64,000 nucleotides of DNA, from NCBI RefSeq assembly GCF_007752935.1, contig NZ_CP036319.1, positions 2,666,001-2,730,000 on the forward strand, in the 5' to 3' direction. Source of the stretch: Crateriforma conspicua (GTDB taxonomy: Bacteria > Planctomycetota > Planctomycetia > Pirellulales > Pirellulaceae). Both the position numbers and the translations under genes were made by a program. Shown here piece after piece: positions 1-10,005 of the stretch (its first letter is position 1; each line of letters begins with the position of its first letter). The notes beneath the pieces are model-generated. The model was given only the letters and a program-made list of their open reading frames with translations. It had not been told where the DNA came from and ran no database searches.

Positions 1-1629
1 ATCCAAGATCAAACGTTGGATCGCTTGGATATCCCATCCCGATTCGATCAGCTGATTGGCCAGATAATCCAACAGTTCCGGATGACTGGGCGGAGTGCCT
101 TGCACGCCAAAATTGTCAGGGGTTGGGACCAGACCGCGTCCGAAGAAATGCTGCCAGATTCGATTGACCGCCACACGCGCGGTCAATGGATGGTCGTCAC
201 GGAACAGCCAATGGGCCAATTCCAATCGATCCGATGGCGGCGATTCATCGGAAGGTGCCATTGTCGCAAACGCCGCCGGGACATCCGCACGGACCGGACG
301 ATCCTCGTCCGGTTGGTCGTAGCGTCCGCGTGCAAGCACGAACGTGCGCCGCGGTTGGTCCAATTCGTGCATCACCATCACGGTTTGCGACGAACCGGGT
401 TGGGGACGCCGCAGTGCATTGCCCGCCGCTTCACGTGATCGTCGCAACGTCACCGGTTCGGGCGTGACGAACCGATCCTCATCGTCCGACAACAAAGGCC
501 AGCTTTCTGGGACCGGAATAAACGGCGGACTGTTTCCGTTGTTCGGGCCGACGCCGGTTTCCGCGACGTTGTTGAAATAAGCAAACAGTTGGTAGTAGTC
601 TTGCTGGGATATCGGATCGTATTTGTGGTCATGGCAGCGTGCACAGCCAACCGTTAGACCCAAAAACACGGTGCCGAAGGTGTCGACACGATCGGCCACA
701 TACTCGGTCCGCCACTCTTCCGGGATCGATCCGTCTTCGGAATTGATTCGGTGGTTTCGATTGAATCCGGTGGCGATTTGTTGTCGCAGCGTCGCCGCCG
801 GCAACATGTCGCCGGCAAGTTGTTCGATGACAAACTGGTCATAGGGCATGTGGCGGTTAAACGCGTCGATGACCCAGTCACGCCAAACGTGTTGGTACCG
901 ATAGCGATCGTTTTGGTACCCATCGGTGTCGGCGTAGCGAGCGGCTTCCAGCCAAGCCACGGCCATGTGTTCGCCATAAGCGGGCGTTCGCATCAATCGT
1001 TCCGTCAGACGTTCGACGGCCCGTTCGGGCACGTCGTTGCAGAACCGATTGATCTGTTCGGGGGTCGGTGGCAGGCCGGTCAAGTCCAAGGTGATTCGCC
1101 GGCACAGCGCGATCGCGTCGGCGGGCGCCGAAGGTTGGATCCCTTGTCGCCGAAGTTCACGCAAGACAAATCGATCCACCGGAGAAGTCGACCAGTTGTC
1201 ATCTGGTACCTGCGGAGGATTCACGTCGGCGATGGGACGAAACGACCAATGCCCGTCATACGGGGCGCCTTGTTCGATCCATCGCCGAAGCGTTTCGATT
1301 TGCTTCGTTGATAGCGGTTTCTTGACGGTTGGTGGCGGCATCACCATGTCGGGGGCATGCTCGATCACCCGCAACCACAACTCGCTGGCATTGGGGTCAC
1401 CCGGCGCCACGACTGACATGGCCGATTCGGACTGGTCCAACCTCAGACCGGCTTCGCGTGTTTGTTCGTCGGGACCATGACAGGCGAAGCAGTGATCCGA
1501 CAGAATGGGCCGTACATCACGGCTGAAGCTGATCTCTTCGGCCACGCCGAACGCCACAACGTGCGTCGTCGCGGCGATCAACCATGCGATGCGTGCAACC
1601 AGCGGTGATAGGCGAAGGGCGGCGATCAT
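1..1629 (-). CDS. Planctomycete cytochrome c / DUF1549-DUF1553 protein (3' end outside window)
   Basis: The reading frame is open from an ATG at 1629 to the window edge, so the C-terminus is missing. An N-terminal hydrophobic stretch (about residues 8-28) suggests export. A CFACHG motif follows at residues 47-52, the CxxCH haem site of the planctomycete cytochrome C domain. A second CxxCH-like motif (CARCHDHKYDP) lies in the DUF1549 region. The last third shows the DUF1553 signature RVAVNRIWQHFFG and the block GVQGTPPSHPELLDYLA. Such proteins are abundant in Pirellulaceae and are usually paired with a DUF1501 or sulfatase gene; their biochemical role is not established. The family assignment is firm from the motifs; any redox role in the periplasm is inference. 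Confidence 0.9.
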   Translation of the reverse strand, partial: MIAALRLSPLVARIAWLIAATTHVVAFGVAEEISFSRDVRPILSDHCFACHGPDEQTREAGLRLDQSESAMSVVAPGDPNASELWLRVIEHAPDMVMPPPTVKKPLSTKQIETLRRWIEQGAPYDGHWSFRPIADVNPPQVPDDNWSTSPVDRFVLRELRRQGIQPSAPADAIALCRRITLDLTGLPPTPEQINRFCNDVPERAVERLTERLMRTPAYGEHMAVAWLEAARYADTDGYQNDRYRYQHVWRDWVIDAFNRHMPYDQFVIEQLAGDMLPAATLRQQIATGFNRNHRINSEDGSIPEEWRTEYVADRVDTFGTVFLGLTVGCARCHDHKYDPISQQDYYQLFAYFNNVAETGVGPNNGNSPPFIPVPESWPLLSDDEDRFVTPEPVTLRRSREAAGNALRRPQPGSSQTVMVMHELDQPRRTFVLARGRYDQPDEDRPVRADVPAAFATMAPSDESPPSDRLELAHWLFRDDHPLTARVAVNRIWQHFFGRGLVPTPDNFGVQGTPPSHPELLDYLANQLIESGWDIQAIQRLILD

Positions 1630-1852
1630 GACGGGGCGGGGCAGGCGGGCATTGCGATAGGTGGGGGCGGGCGAATTGCCGCAGAACCACCTTAACACAA
1701 CGAGATCGTGGTTTCGCCTAAAACCGCGCCACCGGACCGTATTCAAACTTCACCGTTTCGCCGCTTTGAATCGGATTCCCACGGCATCCCATCGCGTACG
1801 TCGGCACCGATGTGCCGGTCGATGGCGGCCGAATTCGCCGGGTTCCGATCGA

Positions 1853-2572
1853 TCATTCGCCCTGATCGATCGGTTTTTCGTACCGCACGCGATAAACGGG
1901 AATGGCGTTCTCGCGGCTGCGTTTTTCAAAGTGGGTGTGATAGTCCAACGCGTGCGTCGATTCTGCTTGCTGTTCCGGGATCGGGACGCCGAATCGGGGG
2001 ACTTCCGCGGCGATCATTTCGATGGTGATTTCGAAATAGTCCAAGACATCGGTCCAGAAATGAAAGCGACCACCGGGACGAAGAGAGCGATAAAAATTTT
2101 GCACGCTGTTTTCGTTGACCACGCGGCGACGGCGGTGACGCTTCTTCCACCAGGGATCCGGAAAATAGACGTGTACTGCGGCCAATGAATTGTCGGGGAT
2201 CTGCTTTTCAAACAGCGGTTCGGCGTTCCCCGAGACCATCAGCGCGTTGCCCGGCGGCGGTGTTTGACCCGTCAAATCGGTTTCCACCGGATTGCGATCG
2301 GGATCGGCGTACCCGTGCGCCGTGGCGATGCGTCCGGCCGCGTGTCGGGCGTAGCGGTCGGCAATCTCGATGCCCAAGAAATGATGGTCCGGCTGTCGCG
2401 TCGATGCGGAAGCCAAAAACAGGCCTTTTCCCGATCCGATTTCGATTTCCAGCGGACGCTGATTGCCGAACAACGATTCGCTGGTCAGCGTCGCGGGCAG
2501 TTGTTCGGTCGTGCGGAACCAGGGACCCCAATCGACGTGGTGGCCGGGAAGACGAATGGTGCTGCGGGGCAT
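1853..2572 (-). CDS. trmB: tRNA (guanine-N7-)-methyltransferase
   Basis: A 239-residue protein that methylates N7 of guanosine 46 in the tRNA variable loop using S-adenosylmethionine. The glycine-rich SAM loop EIGSGKGLFL is near residue 45. The family hallmark YFPDPWWKKRHRRRR sits near residue 135, followed by the catalytic-domain block SLRPGGRFHFWTD. Its length matches cytoplasmic bacterial TrmB proteins. The ATG at 2572 fits the usual distance to the SAM loop. It lies alone on the minus strand, convergent with no partner and divergent from the haem gene at 2839. About 220 bases separate it from the cytochrome gene start at 1629, where no feature was recognised. Assignment is from diagnostic motifs and is strong. 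Confidence 0.96.
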   Translation of the reverse strand: MPRSTIRLPGHHVDWGPWFRTTEQLPATLTSESLFGNQRPLEIEIGSGKGLFLASASTRQPDHHFLGIEIADRYARHAAGRIATAHGYADPDRNPVETDLTGQTPPPGNALMVSGNAEPLFEKQIPDNSLAAVHVYFPDPWWKKRHRRRRVVNENSVQNFYRSLRPGGRFHFWTDVLDYFEITIEMIAAEVPRFGVPIPEQQAESTHALDYHTHFEKRSRENAIPVYRVRYEKPIDQGE

Positions 2573-2838
2573 GGGCGCGAGGGGATCGGCGACGTGTCAA
2601 AACGGGATGAATCGGACCGGCATGACGGATCGCCCCATCGTTGCGACTGGATGGATCACGTCGGGCGTGGCGAATGTGCGTCGTCGGCGACCGATGAAGT
2701 TGGTCGAACCGTGCCGGATCGCTGGTCCGACCAATCGTAGCCCACGATGAATTCTCTACAATCACCGCGGTAAAATCATTCGGTCCTTCGATTCCACCTT
2801 TCGCAGGGCCGTTTTTCATTAAGTGAAAACGAGATCGT

Positions 2839-4785
2839 ATGAAACAAGCCGACTTTGCCGGATTGCGTGTGGCGGCGTTGGAAAGCCGACGCGCCGACGA
2901 TATGCAGCGGCTGATCGAACGACAGGGCGGCCAAGCTTTTGTCAGTCCATCGATGCGCGAGGTTCCGATCGAACCGAACCGCCAGGCGATCGATTTTGCC
3001 TATCGCGTGATCACGGGCGAAATTAACGTGGTGATTTTGATGACCGGCGTCGGGTTTCGATACCTGTTGCGGGCGATCGAACGTCACGTCGACCGGCAAC
3101 GATTTTTGGACGCCTTGTCCGACGTCACCACCATCTGTCGCGGCCCCAAGCCCGTTGCCGCCATGCGCGAAGTCGGAATCCAGCCGACCCATCGTGTCGG
3201 TGAACCCAACACGTGGCGCGAACTGTTACAGCTGATCGACCAACAGGTGCCGGTCGCCAACAGCACGGTTGGTTTACAAGAATACGGAGTGACCAATTCG
3301 TCGCTGGTGGCGGGCTTGGAAGCACGCGGGGCGACGGTCGCAAACGTCAAGGTTTATGGTTGGGAGTTCCCGGTGGACACCGGACCGCTGGAACAGAACG
3401 TTCGTGCGATCGCCGAAGGCCAGCGTGACGTGTTGTTGCTGACCAGCGCGCACCAAGTCGTCAACATGTTGCGAATGGCCCAACAATTGAACTTGGTACG
3501 CTCGCTGCGCGATGGGCTTTCACGTACCGTGGTCGCGTCCATCGGTCCGACGACCAGTCAAATGTTGGAGGAATGCGAACTATCGGTCGACTTGGAACCG
3601 TCGCATCCAAAGATGGGGCATTTGGTGATGGAATCCAGTGCCGCGGCGACTCGGCTGGTGAAACAAAAACGAAGTTCCCCGGACAGCCAACGCATCACCA
3701 TGGTCGACACCCCCGACGTGCCCCATCCCGGCCAAGATCATCCGTCCATCAACAGCCTGTTCATGCGGGCTTGCCGTTGTGAACCGACCGAACGCACGCC
3801 GATCTGGATGATGCGACAAGCCGGGCGATACATGAGCGAGTATCGCGAGGTGCGTGCCAAGCAATCCTTCTTGGAACTGTGCAAAAATCCCAAGCTGTGC
3901 AGCGAAGTGATGTGCACGGCGGTGGAACGATTGGGCGTCGATGCGGCGATCATCTTTTCCGACTTGCTGCCGATTTTGGAACCGCTGGGTTTCGATCTGG
4001 AGTTCGTCAAAGGCGATGGCCCGGTGATTCATAATCCGGTCCGCAGCACCGAAGATGTTCTGCGGGTCCGACCATTGGATGATCCCGATCGTTTGGATTT
4101 CGTCTACGAAACGGTCCGTCAGACTCGTGCCGACATGAACGATGATATTCCCGTGATCGGGTTTTCCGGTTCGCCGTTCACCCTGGCCAGCTATGCGATC
4201 GAAGGCGGCGGAAGCCGGCAATACACTCACACCAAACGGATGATGTTTGCCGATCTGGACGCTTGGAACCGGCTGATGGAAATTCTGTCCGATGCCATCG
4301 TCATTTATCTGAATCGACAAATCGATGCGGGGGCGCAGTGCGTGCAGTTGTTCGATAGTTGGGTCGGCTGCCTTTCGCCGTCGCACTATCGCCAGTTTGT
4401 TTTGCCGTGGATGCAGCGCATCTTGGGCGGCATCACCCCCGGCGTTCCGGTCATCAATTTTGGAACCGGAAATCCCGAATTGTTGCCCTTGATGCGTTTG
4501 GATCGTCGCACCGTGGTCGGCATCGATTGGCGGATTGATTTACCCGAAGGCTGGCGTCGCGCCGGACACGACGGCGCCGTGCAAGGCAACTTGGAACCCG
4601 CCGTCCTGTTGACCGATCCCGACACCATTCACCAAGCCGCCGATGAACTTTTGCAGTCCGTCGACCAACGCCCAGGGCACATTTTCAATTTGGGACACGG
4701 CATTCTGAAGGAAACGCCGGTCGACAATGCGATCGCCCTGGTCCAGGCGGTGAAAGAACTAAGCGTCAGGTCGGGTGAGCGGTGA
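2839..4785 (+). CDS. hemD-hemE: Fused uroporphyrinogen-III synthase / uroporphyrinogen decarboxylase
   Basis: A 648-residue fusion carrying two consecutive steps of haem synthesis. Residues 1 to about 270 resemble HemD, which closes hydroxymethylbilane into uroporphyrinogen III: two Rossmann-like halves with blocks such as MTGVGFRYLL and LLLTSAHQVVNML. After a linker of about 30 residues, residues 304-648 are a full HemE, which decarboxylates the four acetate side chains. Visible HemE signatures are PIWMMRQAGRYMSEY, the substrate-binding aspartate in IFSDLLPILEPLG, SPFTLASYAIEGGGS and the C-terminal FNLGHGILKETP. There is no stop or frameshift between the halves. The stop codon overlaps the GTG of the next gene, suggesting translational coupling. 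HemE is certain; HemD is weakly conserved as a family, so that half rests on fold-like motifs and pathway logic. Confidence 0.92.
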   Translation: MKQADFAGLRVAALESRRADDMQRLIERQGGQAFVSPSMREVPIEPNRQAIDFAYRVITGEINVVILMTGVGFRYLLRAIERHVDRQRFLDALSDVTTICRGPKPVAAMREVGIQPTHRVGEPNTWRELLQLIDQQVPVANSTVGLQEYGVTNSSLVAGLEARGATVANVKVYGWEFPVDTGPLEQNVRAIAEGQRDVLLLTSAHQVVNMLRMAQQLNLVRSLRDGLSRTVVASIGPTTSQMLEECELSVDLEPSHPKMGHLVMESSAAATRLVKQKRSSPDSQRITMVDTPDVPHPGQDHPSINSLFMRACRCEPTERTPIWMMRQAGRYMSEYREVRAKQSFLELCKNPKLCSEVMCTAVERLGVDAAIIFSDLLPILEPLGFDLEFVKGDGPVIHNPVRSTEDVLRVRPLDDPDRLDFVYETVRQTRADMNDDIPVIGFSGSPFTLASYAIEGGGSRQYTHTKRMMFADLDAWNRLMEILSDAIVIYLNRQIDAGAQCVQLFDSWVGCLSPSHYRQFVLPWMQRILGGITPGVPVINFGTGNPELLPLMRLDRRTVVGIDWRIDLPEGWRRAGHDGAVQGNLEPAVLLTDPDTIHQAADELLQSVDQRPGHIFNLGHGILKETPVDNAIALVQAVKELSVRSGER

Positions 4786-5888
4786 CCGGTAACAGTGACC
4801 TTCGGATTTGTCCGCTGTGCAGTCTGTTCTGCGATCAGGCAGACAACGAATCCAAAACCGGCAACGCTGCCATCTGGGATTGCTGGCTGGCCAAAGAGGG
4901 GCTGCGACAATGGAGCCACCAAGTCGCCAGGTTCGCCCAGTCCGGTGCCGACTTGGCGGCTGATTTTGCGCAAGTTCGAAAGGCCCGTCCCATCAGTGTC
5001 GAAGCCATCGCCGTGGACCAGGCGACCGCTCAAGCGTTGATCCACCGCGGGCAAAACGGTCAGATTCAATTGTCCACAGTGCGAGGGGCGACCTACGCCG
5101 CAATCTCCGATGCAACGGTGCGCGACGGTGTGATCCGAGCCACCCTGGGCGACGTGGCGGCCCATGCGGATGTCATCTGGGCGTTGGGTGATTTGGATTC
5201 AATCTATCCACGCTGGCGTGTTCGCTGCGGGATCAGCGTGCAAGACTCCCAATCGGATGACGAGAAAACCTTGTTACCGTCCGATGGTCCGGTCGACGCA
5301 TCCACCATGGCCGACGTCGCCCGACGGGTGCGTGAAATCCGCCGAGGCGAACGTGACGGACAAACGGATACGGTTCACTGTGGCGATTGGATCCGAACGA
5401 TCGCCGGTTCACAGTACTTGGCGGTGTGCGTCGCGCCCGATGCGTTTGCGACCACCGATGCCGATCTGACCGCGGTGATGCTGTTGCGGTTGATCCGTTT
5501 TCTGAATGAATCAACGCGTGCGGTGCTGGTCACCTTGGATGCCGCGGCGACATTGGATTGGATGTCGTTGACGATGACCAATCGAGCCACGCGGACCTCC
5601 GACCATGATGGCGATGCGGTCGACATCCGGTTGGTCGGTCATTCGGTTCGGACCGATTGGCAGCGACCCGCGAAACTGCAGATCGGCGGGATCGATCCAG
5701 GGCCCACGTTGGCGAAACAGTTTCAACCGGCATCCTTGGGCGGACTGCACGGGGACGCGACCGTGATCCGCGGGGATTCATCGGTCGCTTTGGGGCTGAC
5801 TGGACGGTCCGGCGATGGCTTGGAATCATCGAATCCATCGCCGCCGACCATCTTAGACATTTTGGATATTCACTTGTCCGCATCCTGA
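4782..5888 (+). CDS. fhcB: Formyltransferase/hydrolase complex beta subunit-like protein (FmdB/FwdB family)
   Basis: A 368-residue protein starting with GTG inside the hemE stop (GTGA overlap). Near the N-terminus C10, C13 and C17 form CPLCSLFCD, matching the CxxCxxxCD cluster motif of formylmethanofuran dehydrogenase subunit B. The C-terminal part has the block IGGIDPGPTLAKQFQPA followed by GLHGDATVIRGDSSVAL, also typical of bacterial FhcB. In bacteria with the tetrahydromethanopterin C1 pathway, FhcB belongs to the FhcABCD complex that converts formyl-H4MPT to formate. Planctomycetes are known to carry this pathway. The length fits the bacterial subunit, which is shorter than archaeal FwdB. 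No other fhc genes are in the window. Assignment is by motif recall and is moderately strong; a role next to haem genes is unexplained. Confidence 0.75.
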   Translation: MTGNSDLRICPLCSLFCDQADNESKTGNAAIWDCWLAKEGLRQWSHQVARFAQSGADLAADFAQVRKARPISVEAIAVDQATAQALIHRGQNGQIQLSTVRGATYAAISDATVRDGVIRATLGDVAAHADVIWALGDLDSIYPRWRVRCGISVQDSQSDDEKTLLPSDGPVDASTMADVARRVREIRRGERDGQTDTVHCGDWIRTIAGSQYLAVCVAPDAFATTDADLTAVMLLRLIRFLNESTRAVLVTLDAAATLDWMSLTMTNRATRTSDHDGDAVDIRLVGHSVRTDWQRPAKLQIGGIDPGPTLAKQFQPASLGGLHGDATVIRGDSSVALGLTGRSGDGLESSNPSPPTILDILDIHLSAS

Positions 5889-5911
5889 AATGCGGACGCC
5901 AGGGAGTTCTG

Positions 5912-7318
5912 ATGATGCGACGACTGGTTTGGGTGGTGTTGTGTGTGGCAATGTCGGGATCGTTGCGGGGCGAACGACCCAACTTTGTCATCTTGATCGC
6001 CGACGATTTGGGCTACGGCGAAACGGGGATGATGGGCCGCGACGACGTCCCCACGCCGGCGATCGACGCCTTGGCCGCCGACGGCGTTCGCTGTACTTCG
6101 GCTTATGTGACGTCGTCGTATTGCGCGCCGTCGCGTGCCGGATTCATGACCGGACGATACCAATCGCGTTTCGGTGCGGACGATAACCCGACCGGCAAAC
6201 GCAACTTGTCGGCCGACGCGGGCATTCCCGAATCCGAAACGACGTTTGTCAAACGTTTGGATGATGCCGGCTATCGCACGGCGTTGGTGGGCAAGTGGCA
6301 CTGCGGGACCGCACCCCAGCGGATTCCAACGCGACGTGGATTCGACCAGTTCTTTGGCTTTTTGCACGAAGGCCATTACTACGTTCCCGGTCCACCGTAC
6401 AACGATGTCTTGACGATGATTCGTGACAAGTCGTTGCAACAGGGGACCCGCACCCGTACCGGCGATTTAATTCGCGGTAACTATGCACCGATCAACGAGC
6501 CACTCTATGACGCGGACAACCCGCTGTTGATCAGTGATGAAAGCGGAAAGCTGAATCCTGTCGACGTCGATGTCTATCTGACCGATGCGATCACCCAACA
6601 GGCGACCAAGTTCATCGCCCAACCGTCGCAGGACCCGTTCTGTTTGGTCGTCGCTTACAACGCGGTCCACAGCCCCATGCAGGCGTTACTGGAAGACTTG
6701 AGTCATCTAAGTCGGATCGAGGACGTGCAACGCCGAATCTTTGCGGGCATGTTGATCGCCTTGGATCGCAGCGTCGGTCAAATCCGTCAATCCTTGCGTG
6801 ACGCCGGCGTGGACGAACAGACCATGATCGTCTTCCTCAGTGACAACGGCGGGCCGACAAAGGAACTGACCAGCAGCAACGGCCCGCTTCGCGACGGCAA
6901 AGGGTCCGTCTATGAAGGCGGATTGAGAGTACCGATGGTGTGGACGTATCCCGGGACCTTTCCGGCCGGGCGCGTCGAATCGAGAGCCGTGGTTAGCTTG
7001 GATGTCGCGGCAACGGCGCTAGATTTGGCCGGTTTGGAAGTGCCCGCGGACATGGATGGACGCAGTCTGGCCCAGTGGTTCAACGATCCGCTAGCCAAAA
7101 CACCGCACCACGAATTGTTCTGGCGGATGCCACGCGGGAAAGCCGCCTTTCGCAAAGGTGATTGGAAAATCGTTCGGCCCAAAGCCGGTGAACCGTTCGA
7201 GCTGTACCACTTGCGGGCCGATGTGTCAGAAGCCAAAAACTTGGCCGGTCAGTATCCCGACGTGATGAAAGACTTGGTCAACGGCTGGCTGGCCACCGAT
7301 TCGATGATGCCCGAATAG
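5912..7318 (+). CDS. Secreted sulfatase, formylglycine-dependent (GALNS/arylsulfatase type)
   Basis: A 468-residue exported sulfatase. The ATG at 5912 (directly followed by a second ATG) is chosen because a signal peptide starts here (MMRRLVWVVLCVAMSG) and an AGGGAG sequence lies just upstream; the frame is open further 5' but that part overlaps fhcB and is non-coding in character. Metal-binding D31-D32 lie in ILIADDLGYG. The modified cysteine C71 lies in YCAPSRAGFMTGR, a canonical CxPSR. VGKWHCG and the metal-binding FLSDNGGP block follow. It hydrolyses sulfate esters, probably of algal polysaccharide, in the periplasm or outside. The exact substrate cannot be read from sequence. It follows fhcB by only 23 bases, but functional linkage is doubtful. 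Confidence 0.93.
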   Translation: MMRRLVWVVLCVAMSGSLRGERPNFVILIADDLGYGETGMMGRDDVPTPAIDALAADGVRCTSAYVTSSYCAPSRAGFMTGRYQSRFGADDNPTGKRNLSADAGIPESETTFVKRLDDAGYRTALVGKWHCGTAPQRIPTRRGFDQFFGFLHEGHYYVPGPPYNDVLTMIRDKSLQQGTRTRTGDLIRGNYAPINEPLYDADNPLLISDESGKLNPVDVDVYLTDAITQQATKFIAQPSQDPFCLVVAYNAVHSPMQALLEDLSHLSRIEDVQRRIFAGMLIALDRSVGQIRQSLRDAGVDEQTMIVFLSDNGGPTKELTSSNGPLRDGKGSVYEGGLRVPMVWTYPGTFPAGRVESRAVVSLDVAATALDLAGLEVPADMDGRSLAQWFNDPLAKTPHHELFWRMPRGKAAFRKGDWKIVRPKAGEPFELYHLRADVSEAKNLAGQYPDVMKDLVNGWLATDSMMPE

Positions 7319-7399
7319 CCATTCATCGATGGCTGGTCGGCCACATGGCGATCAGCGCGCCAAAGAGACAGGATCAATGATGCAGCGAGAGACGCAGGG

Positions 7400-8446
7400 T
7401 TAGTAGCTGTGTGATTCCAGCCGGGTTTTGCCGCGGAACGTCCAGTAAATGATCGTTGTATAGATCAAGACAAACGGCAGCCCGATTCCCACAACGATCA
7501 GTCCGATCGTCAATGTCCGTGTGCTGCTGGCGGCATCGACGATCCGCAAATCCATGGCGGGGTCGGTCGCGTTGATCAGGTTGGGAAACAGCGCGGCGGC
7601 CAACAGAATCACCATCGATGCGATCGAACCAGAGTTGCACAGGAAAGCCGCAAACGCGATACGTCGCCACACCATCCAACCGGTCAAGGTGATCATCACG
7701 ACGTTGAAAATCGGAATCAGCCACAGCGCGGGAACGTCGGCAAAGTTCTCGGTTGCGCGCGGGACCGTCGCCAATGTCCAAACCGTCACCACGGCGTAGA
7801 TGATCGCAAACAGCACCCAACTGACTTTCGCGGTATTCGCGATTCGCTGTTGATAGTCGCCGGTCAGCTTCATGTACAAAAAGATGGCACCATGAAGAGT
7901 GAACAGCAACACGATTAACAAACCGCAGGCCAATGGATACGGTGACAATTGGTCCATCAGCGAACCGGTGTAATCACCTCGCTCGTTCAGTTGCAACCCG
8001 CTGACGACATTGCCGCCGGCAACACCGAACAAAAACGCGGCCAAAAAACTGCCGATGCCGAATCCGATGTCCCACATCCGACGCCCCAGTTTGCTATGCA
8101 TCTTGCCGCGAAATTCCATGCTGACGGCACGAAAGATCAGGGCGAACAGCAACAGAATGAACGCCGTGTAAAACGCGGGGAACGCTGTCGCATAGGCGTA
8201 CGGAAACATGGCAAACAATGCACCGCCAAAAGTGACCAACCAAACCTCGTTGCCATCCCACAAGGGACCGATGGAATTGACCGACAACCGACGCTCGGTT
8301 TCATCTTTCGGAACAAACAGGTGCAGAACACCGACCCCAAGATCGAAACCGTCCAAAATCAAATAGCCTGTCAGCAAGCATCCGATCAAGGTGAACCAGA
8401 CAAATGGCAGACTTTCGGCACTAAGCCATGACATCATCGCAATCAT
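7400..8446 (-). CDS. cydB: Cytochrome bd ubiquinol oxidase subunit II
   Basis: A 348-residue integral membrane protein with eight or nine hydrophobic segments spread over the whole length. The family blocks [10 protein letters not shown] near residue 30 and [19 protein letters not shown] near residue 57 are intact. CydB forms the heterodimer with CydA in the cytoplasmic membrane that reduces oxygen to water with quinol electrons. The ATG overlaps the cydA stop by four bases (ATGA), so the two are translationally coupled. The short C-terminal tail after the last helix ([10 protein letters not shown]) is normal for the family. No cydX or cydDC genes follow; the downstream space of about 80 bases before the convergent sulfatase is empty. 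Confidence 0.96.
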   Translation of the reverse strand: MIAMMSWLSAESLPFVWFTLIGCLLTGYLILDGFDLGVGVLHLFVPKDETERRLSVNSIGPLWDGNEVWLVTFGGALFAMFPYAYATAFPAFYTAFILLLFALIFRAVSMEFRGKMHSKLGRRMWDIGFGIGSFLAAFLFGVAGGNVVSGLQLNERGDYTGSLMDQLSPYPLACGLLIVLLFTLHGAIFLYMKLTGDYQQRIANTAKVSWVLFAIIYAVVTVWTLATVPRATENFADVPALWLIPIFNVVMITLTGWMVWRRIAFAAFLCNSGSIASMVILLAAALFPNLINATDPAMDLRIVDAASSTRTLTIGLIVVGIGLPFVLIYTTIIYWTFRGKTRLESHSY

Positions 8447-10005
8447 GCGCCGGATCCTCCGTTCGGTTCGATCATGTGTTTCGAATGAGAAACGCGTGAC
8501 GAGCTGATATTCAATAAGTCTTCGACGCTGGCCGATGACGTGTCGGCATCTTCGCTGATGTCCGGCCCCTTCTGAATCTTTTGGTGCAACACTGTGATCC
8601 AGACGATGAACAGCAAACCGTAGATCAGACCGAATCCGATCAGGCTGCCCAGCACTTGTTCGCCGCTGATCGCTTTGCTGACCGCGTCGGTCGTTCGCAA
8701 GCCTTGCGTCTCGTCATATTGAACCACGCCCGTTTCATCGACGACCACATCGCCGACCCCGGGCTCGCCGCCGGTCCATTCCAGCGGCGGATGAACGATC
8801 CAAGGCTGTCGCCCGACTTCACACGCGACCCAGCCGCCGTGGTTGGCGATCAGCGACAGAAACACCGTGATGACGAACAGAAACAACAACGGACGGTGGG
8901 TGTACAGTTTGTTACGCAACCGAAAGACCACTGCGACGATGGACAGCACGATTAAATAGGTGCCGATCCCCACCATCACCCGGTATGTGACAAACGGAAT
9001 CCAAATCGGCGGCCGGTCCTCGGGGGCGAAACGGTCAAGCCCGATGATTTCGGCATTCAAGTCTTCTTTCAACAAAAAGCTGTACGCGCGTGGGATCGAA
9101 AGGTCATAGCGGACCGTTTCGTTTTTTACATCAGGGATACCGAACACCGTCAAGTGCCCGGGGCCGGTTTCAAAGTGGCCTTCATAAGCCGCCATCTTGG
9201 CCGGTTGATATGCGTAGGTGATCTTGGCCTGCAAATGACCCGTCGCCGCGGCGGTGAACGCACCGATCGTCATGACAATCAGACCGCCGTTCAGACTGCG
9301 GCGTGCAAATTCAATGTGTCGATTCTTCAACAGGTACCAAGCACCGACACTGGCAACCAGCGATCCGCCGACGATGAAGGCACCGGTCAACGTGTGCGTC
9401 AGACGGATGACGGTCGTCGGGTTGAAAACCATCGCCCAAAAGTCGGTGATTTCCGCACGCATCATCAATTCGCCGTCGACGACCCAGGGTTCGCCGCGAC
9501 GGTAAACCGGGACGATATGGTGACCGGCGGGCGTTTGTTGCCAACTGTTTGCGGCGACAATCCAGACGGCGCTAAAGATGCTGCCCAGCGAAACCATCAT
9601 CGTGCTGAACAGGTGCATTTTGGGACCGACTCGGTCCCAACCGAACACCAAGACGGCCAGGAATCCGCTTTCCAGAAAAAACGCAAAGATGCCCTCGGCG
9701 GCCAGCGCACTGCCGAAAACATCGCCGACAAACTCGCTGTACACCGACCAATTGGTGCCAAATTCGAACTCCATCACGATGCCCGTCGAAACGCCCATCG
9801 CGAAGTTCAACGCATAGATCTTTGTCCAGAACTTTTGTGCATCACGGAACAAACGATCGCCCGTCATCACATAGCGAAGTCCCAGATAAACCAGCACCAC
9901 CCCCAAGCCGATCGTCAGCGGCGGGAACAAGTAATGGAACATGATCGTCAGCGCGAATTGCAATCGCGACAACAAGACGGTGTCCAAGGCGGCAAACAAT
10001 TCCAT
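8443..10005 (-). CDS. cydA: Cytochrome bd ubiquinol oxidase subunit I
   Basis: A 520-residue haem-bearing subunit of the bd quinol oxidase. The N-terminal haem b595 ligand His is in [16 protein letters not shown] (residue 24). A long quinol-binding periplasmic loop follows, then [19 protein letters not shown], the family GRQPW block. The ATG at 10005 is preferred; a TTG seven codons upstream keeps the frame open but has no ribosome binding site. The bd oxidase has high oxygen affinity and supports respiration at low oxygen or under nitrosative stress. It is the first gene of the cydA-cydB pair. A hydrophilic tail of about 40 residues (rich in Asp and Ser) extends past the last helix. Confidence 0.96.
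   Translation of the reverse strand: MELFAALDTVLLSRLQFALTIMFHYLFPPLTIGLGVVLVYLGLRYVMTGDRLFRDAQKFWTKIYALNFAMGVSTGIVMEFEFGTNWSVYSEFVGDVFGSALAAEGIFAFFLESGFLAVLVFGWDRVGPKMHLFSTMMVSLGSIFSAVWIVAANSWQQTPAGHHIVPVYRRGEPWVVDGELMMRAEITDFWAMVFNPTTVIRLTHTLTGAFIVGGSLVASVGAWYLLKNRHIEFARRSLNGGLIVMTIGAFTAAATGHLQAKITYAYQPAKMAAYEGHFETGPGHLTVFGIPDVKNETVRYDLSIPRAYSFLLKEDLNAEIIGLDRFAPEDRPPIWIPFVTYRVMVGIGTYLIVLSIVAVVFRLRNKLYTHRPLLFLFVITVFLSLIANHGGWVACEVGRQPWIVHPPLEWTGGEPGVGDVVVDETGVVQYDETQGLRTTDAVSKAISGEQVLGSLIGFGLIYGLLFIVWITVLHQKIQKGPDISEDADTSSASVEDLLNISSSRVSHSKHMIEPNGGSGA

Noticed and set aside
2208-2819. Minus-strand frame of about 200 codons overlapping trmB
   Set aside because: It runs in another phase of trmB, which has diagnostic motifs; the product is Arg/His-rich low-complexity sequence.
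7317-7334. Hairpin AGCCAT-TCATCG-ATGGCT after the first sulfatase as a terminator
   Set aside because: The stem is only six pairs and no T-run follows, so it cannot be called with confidence.
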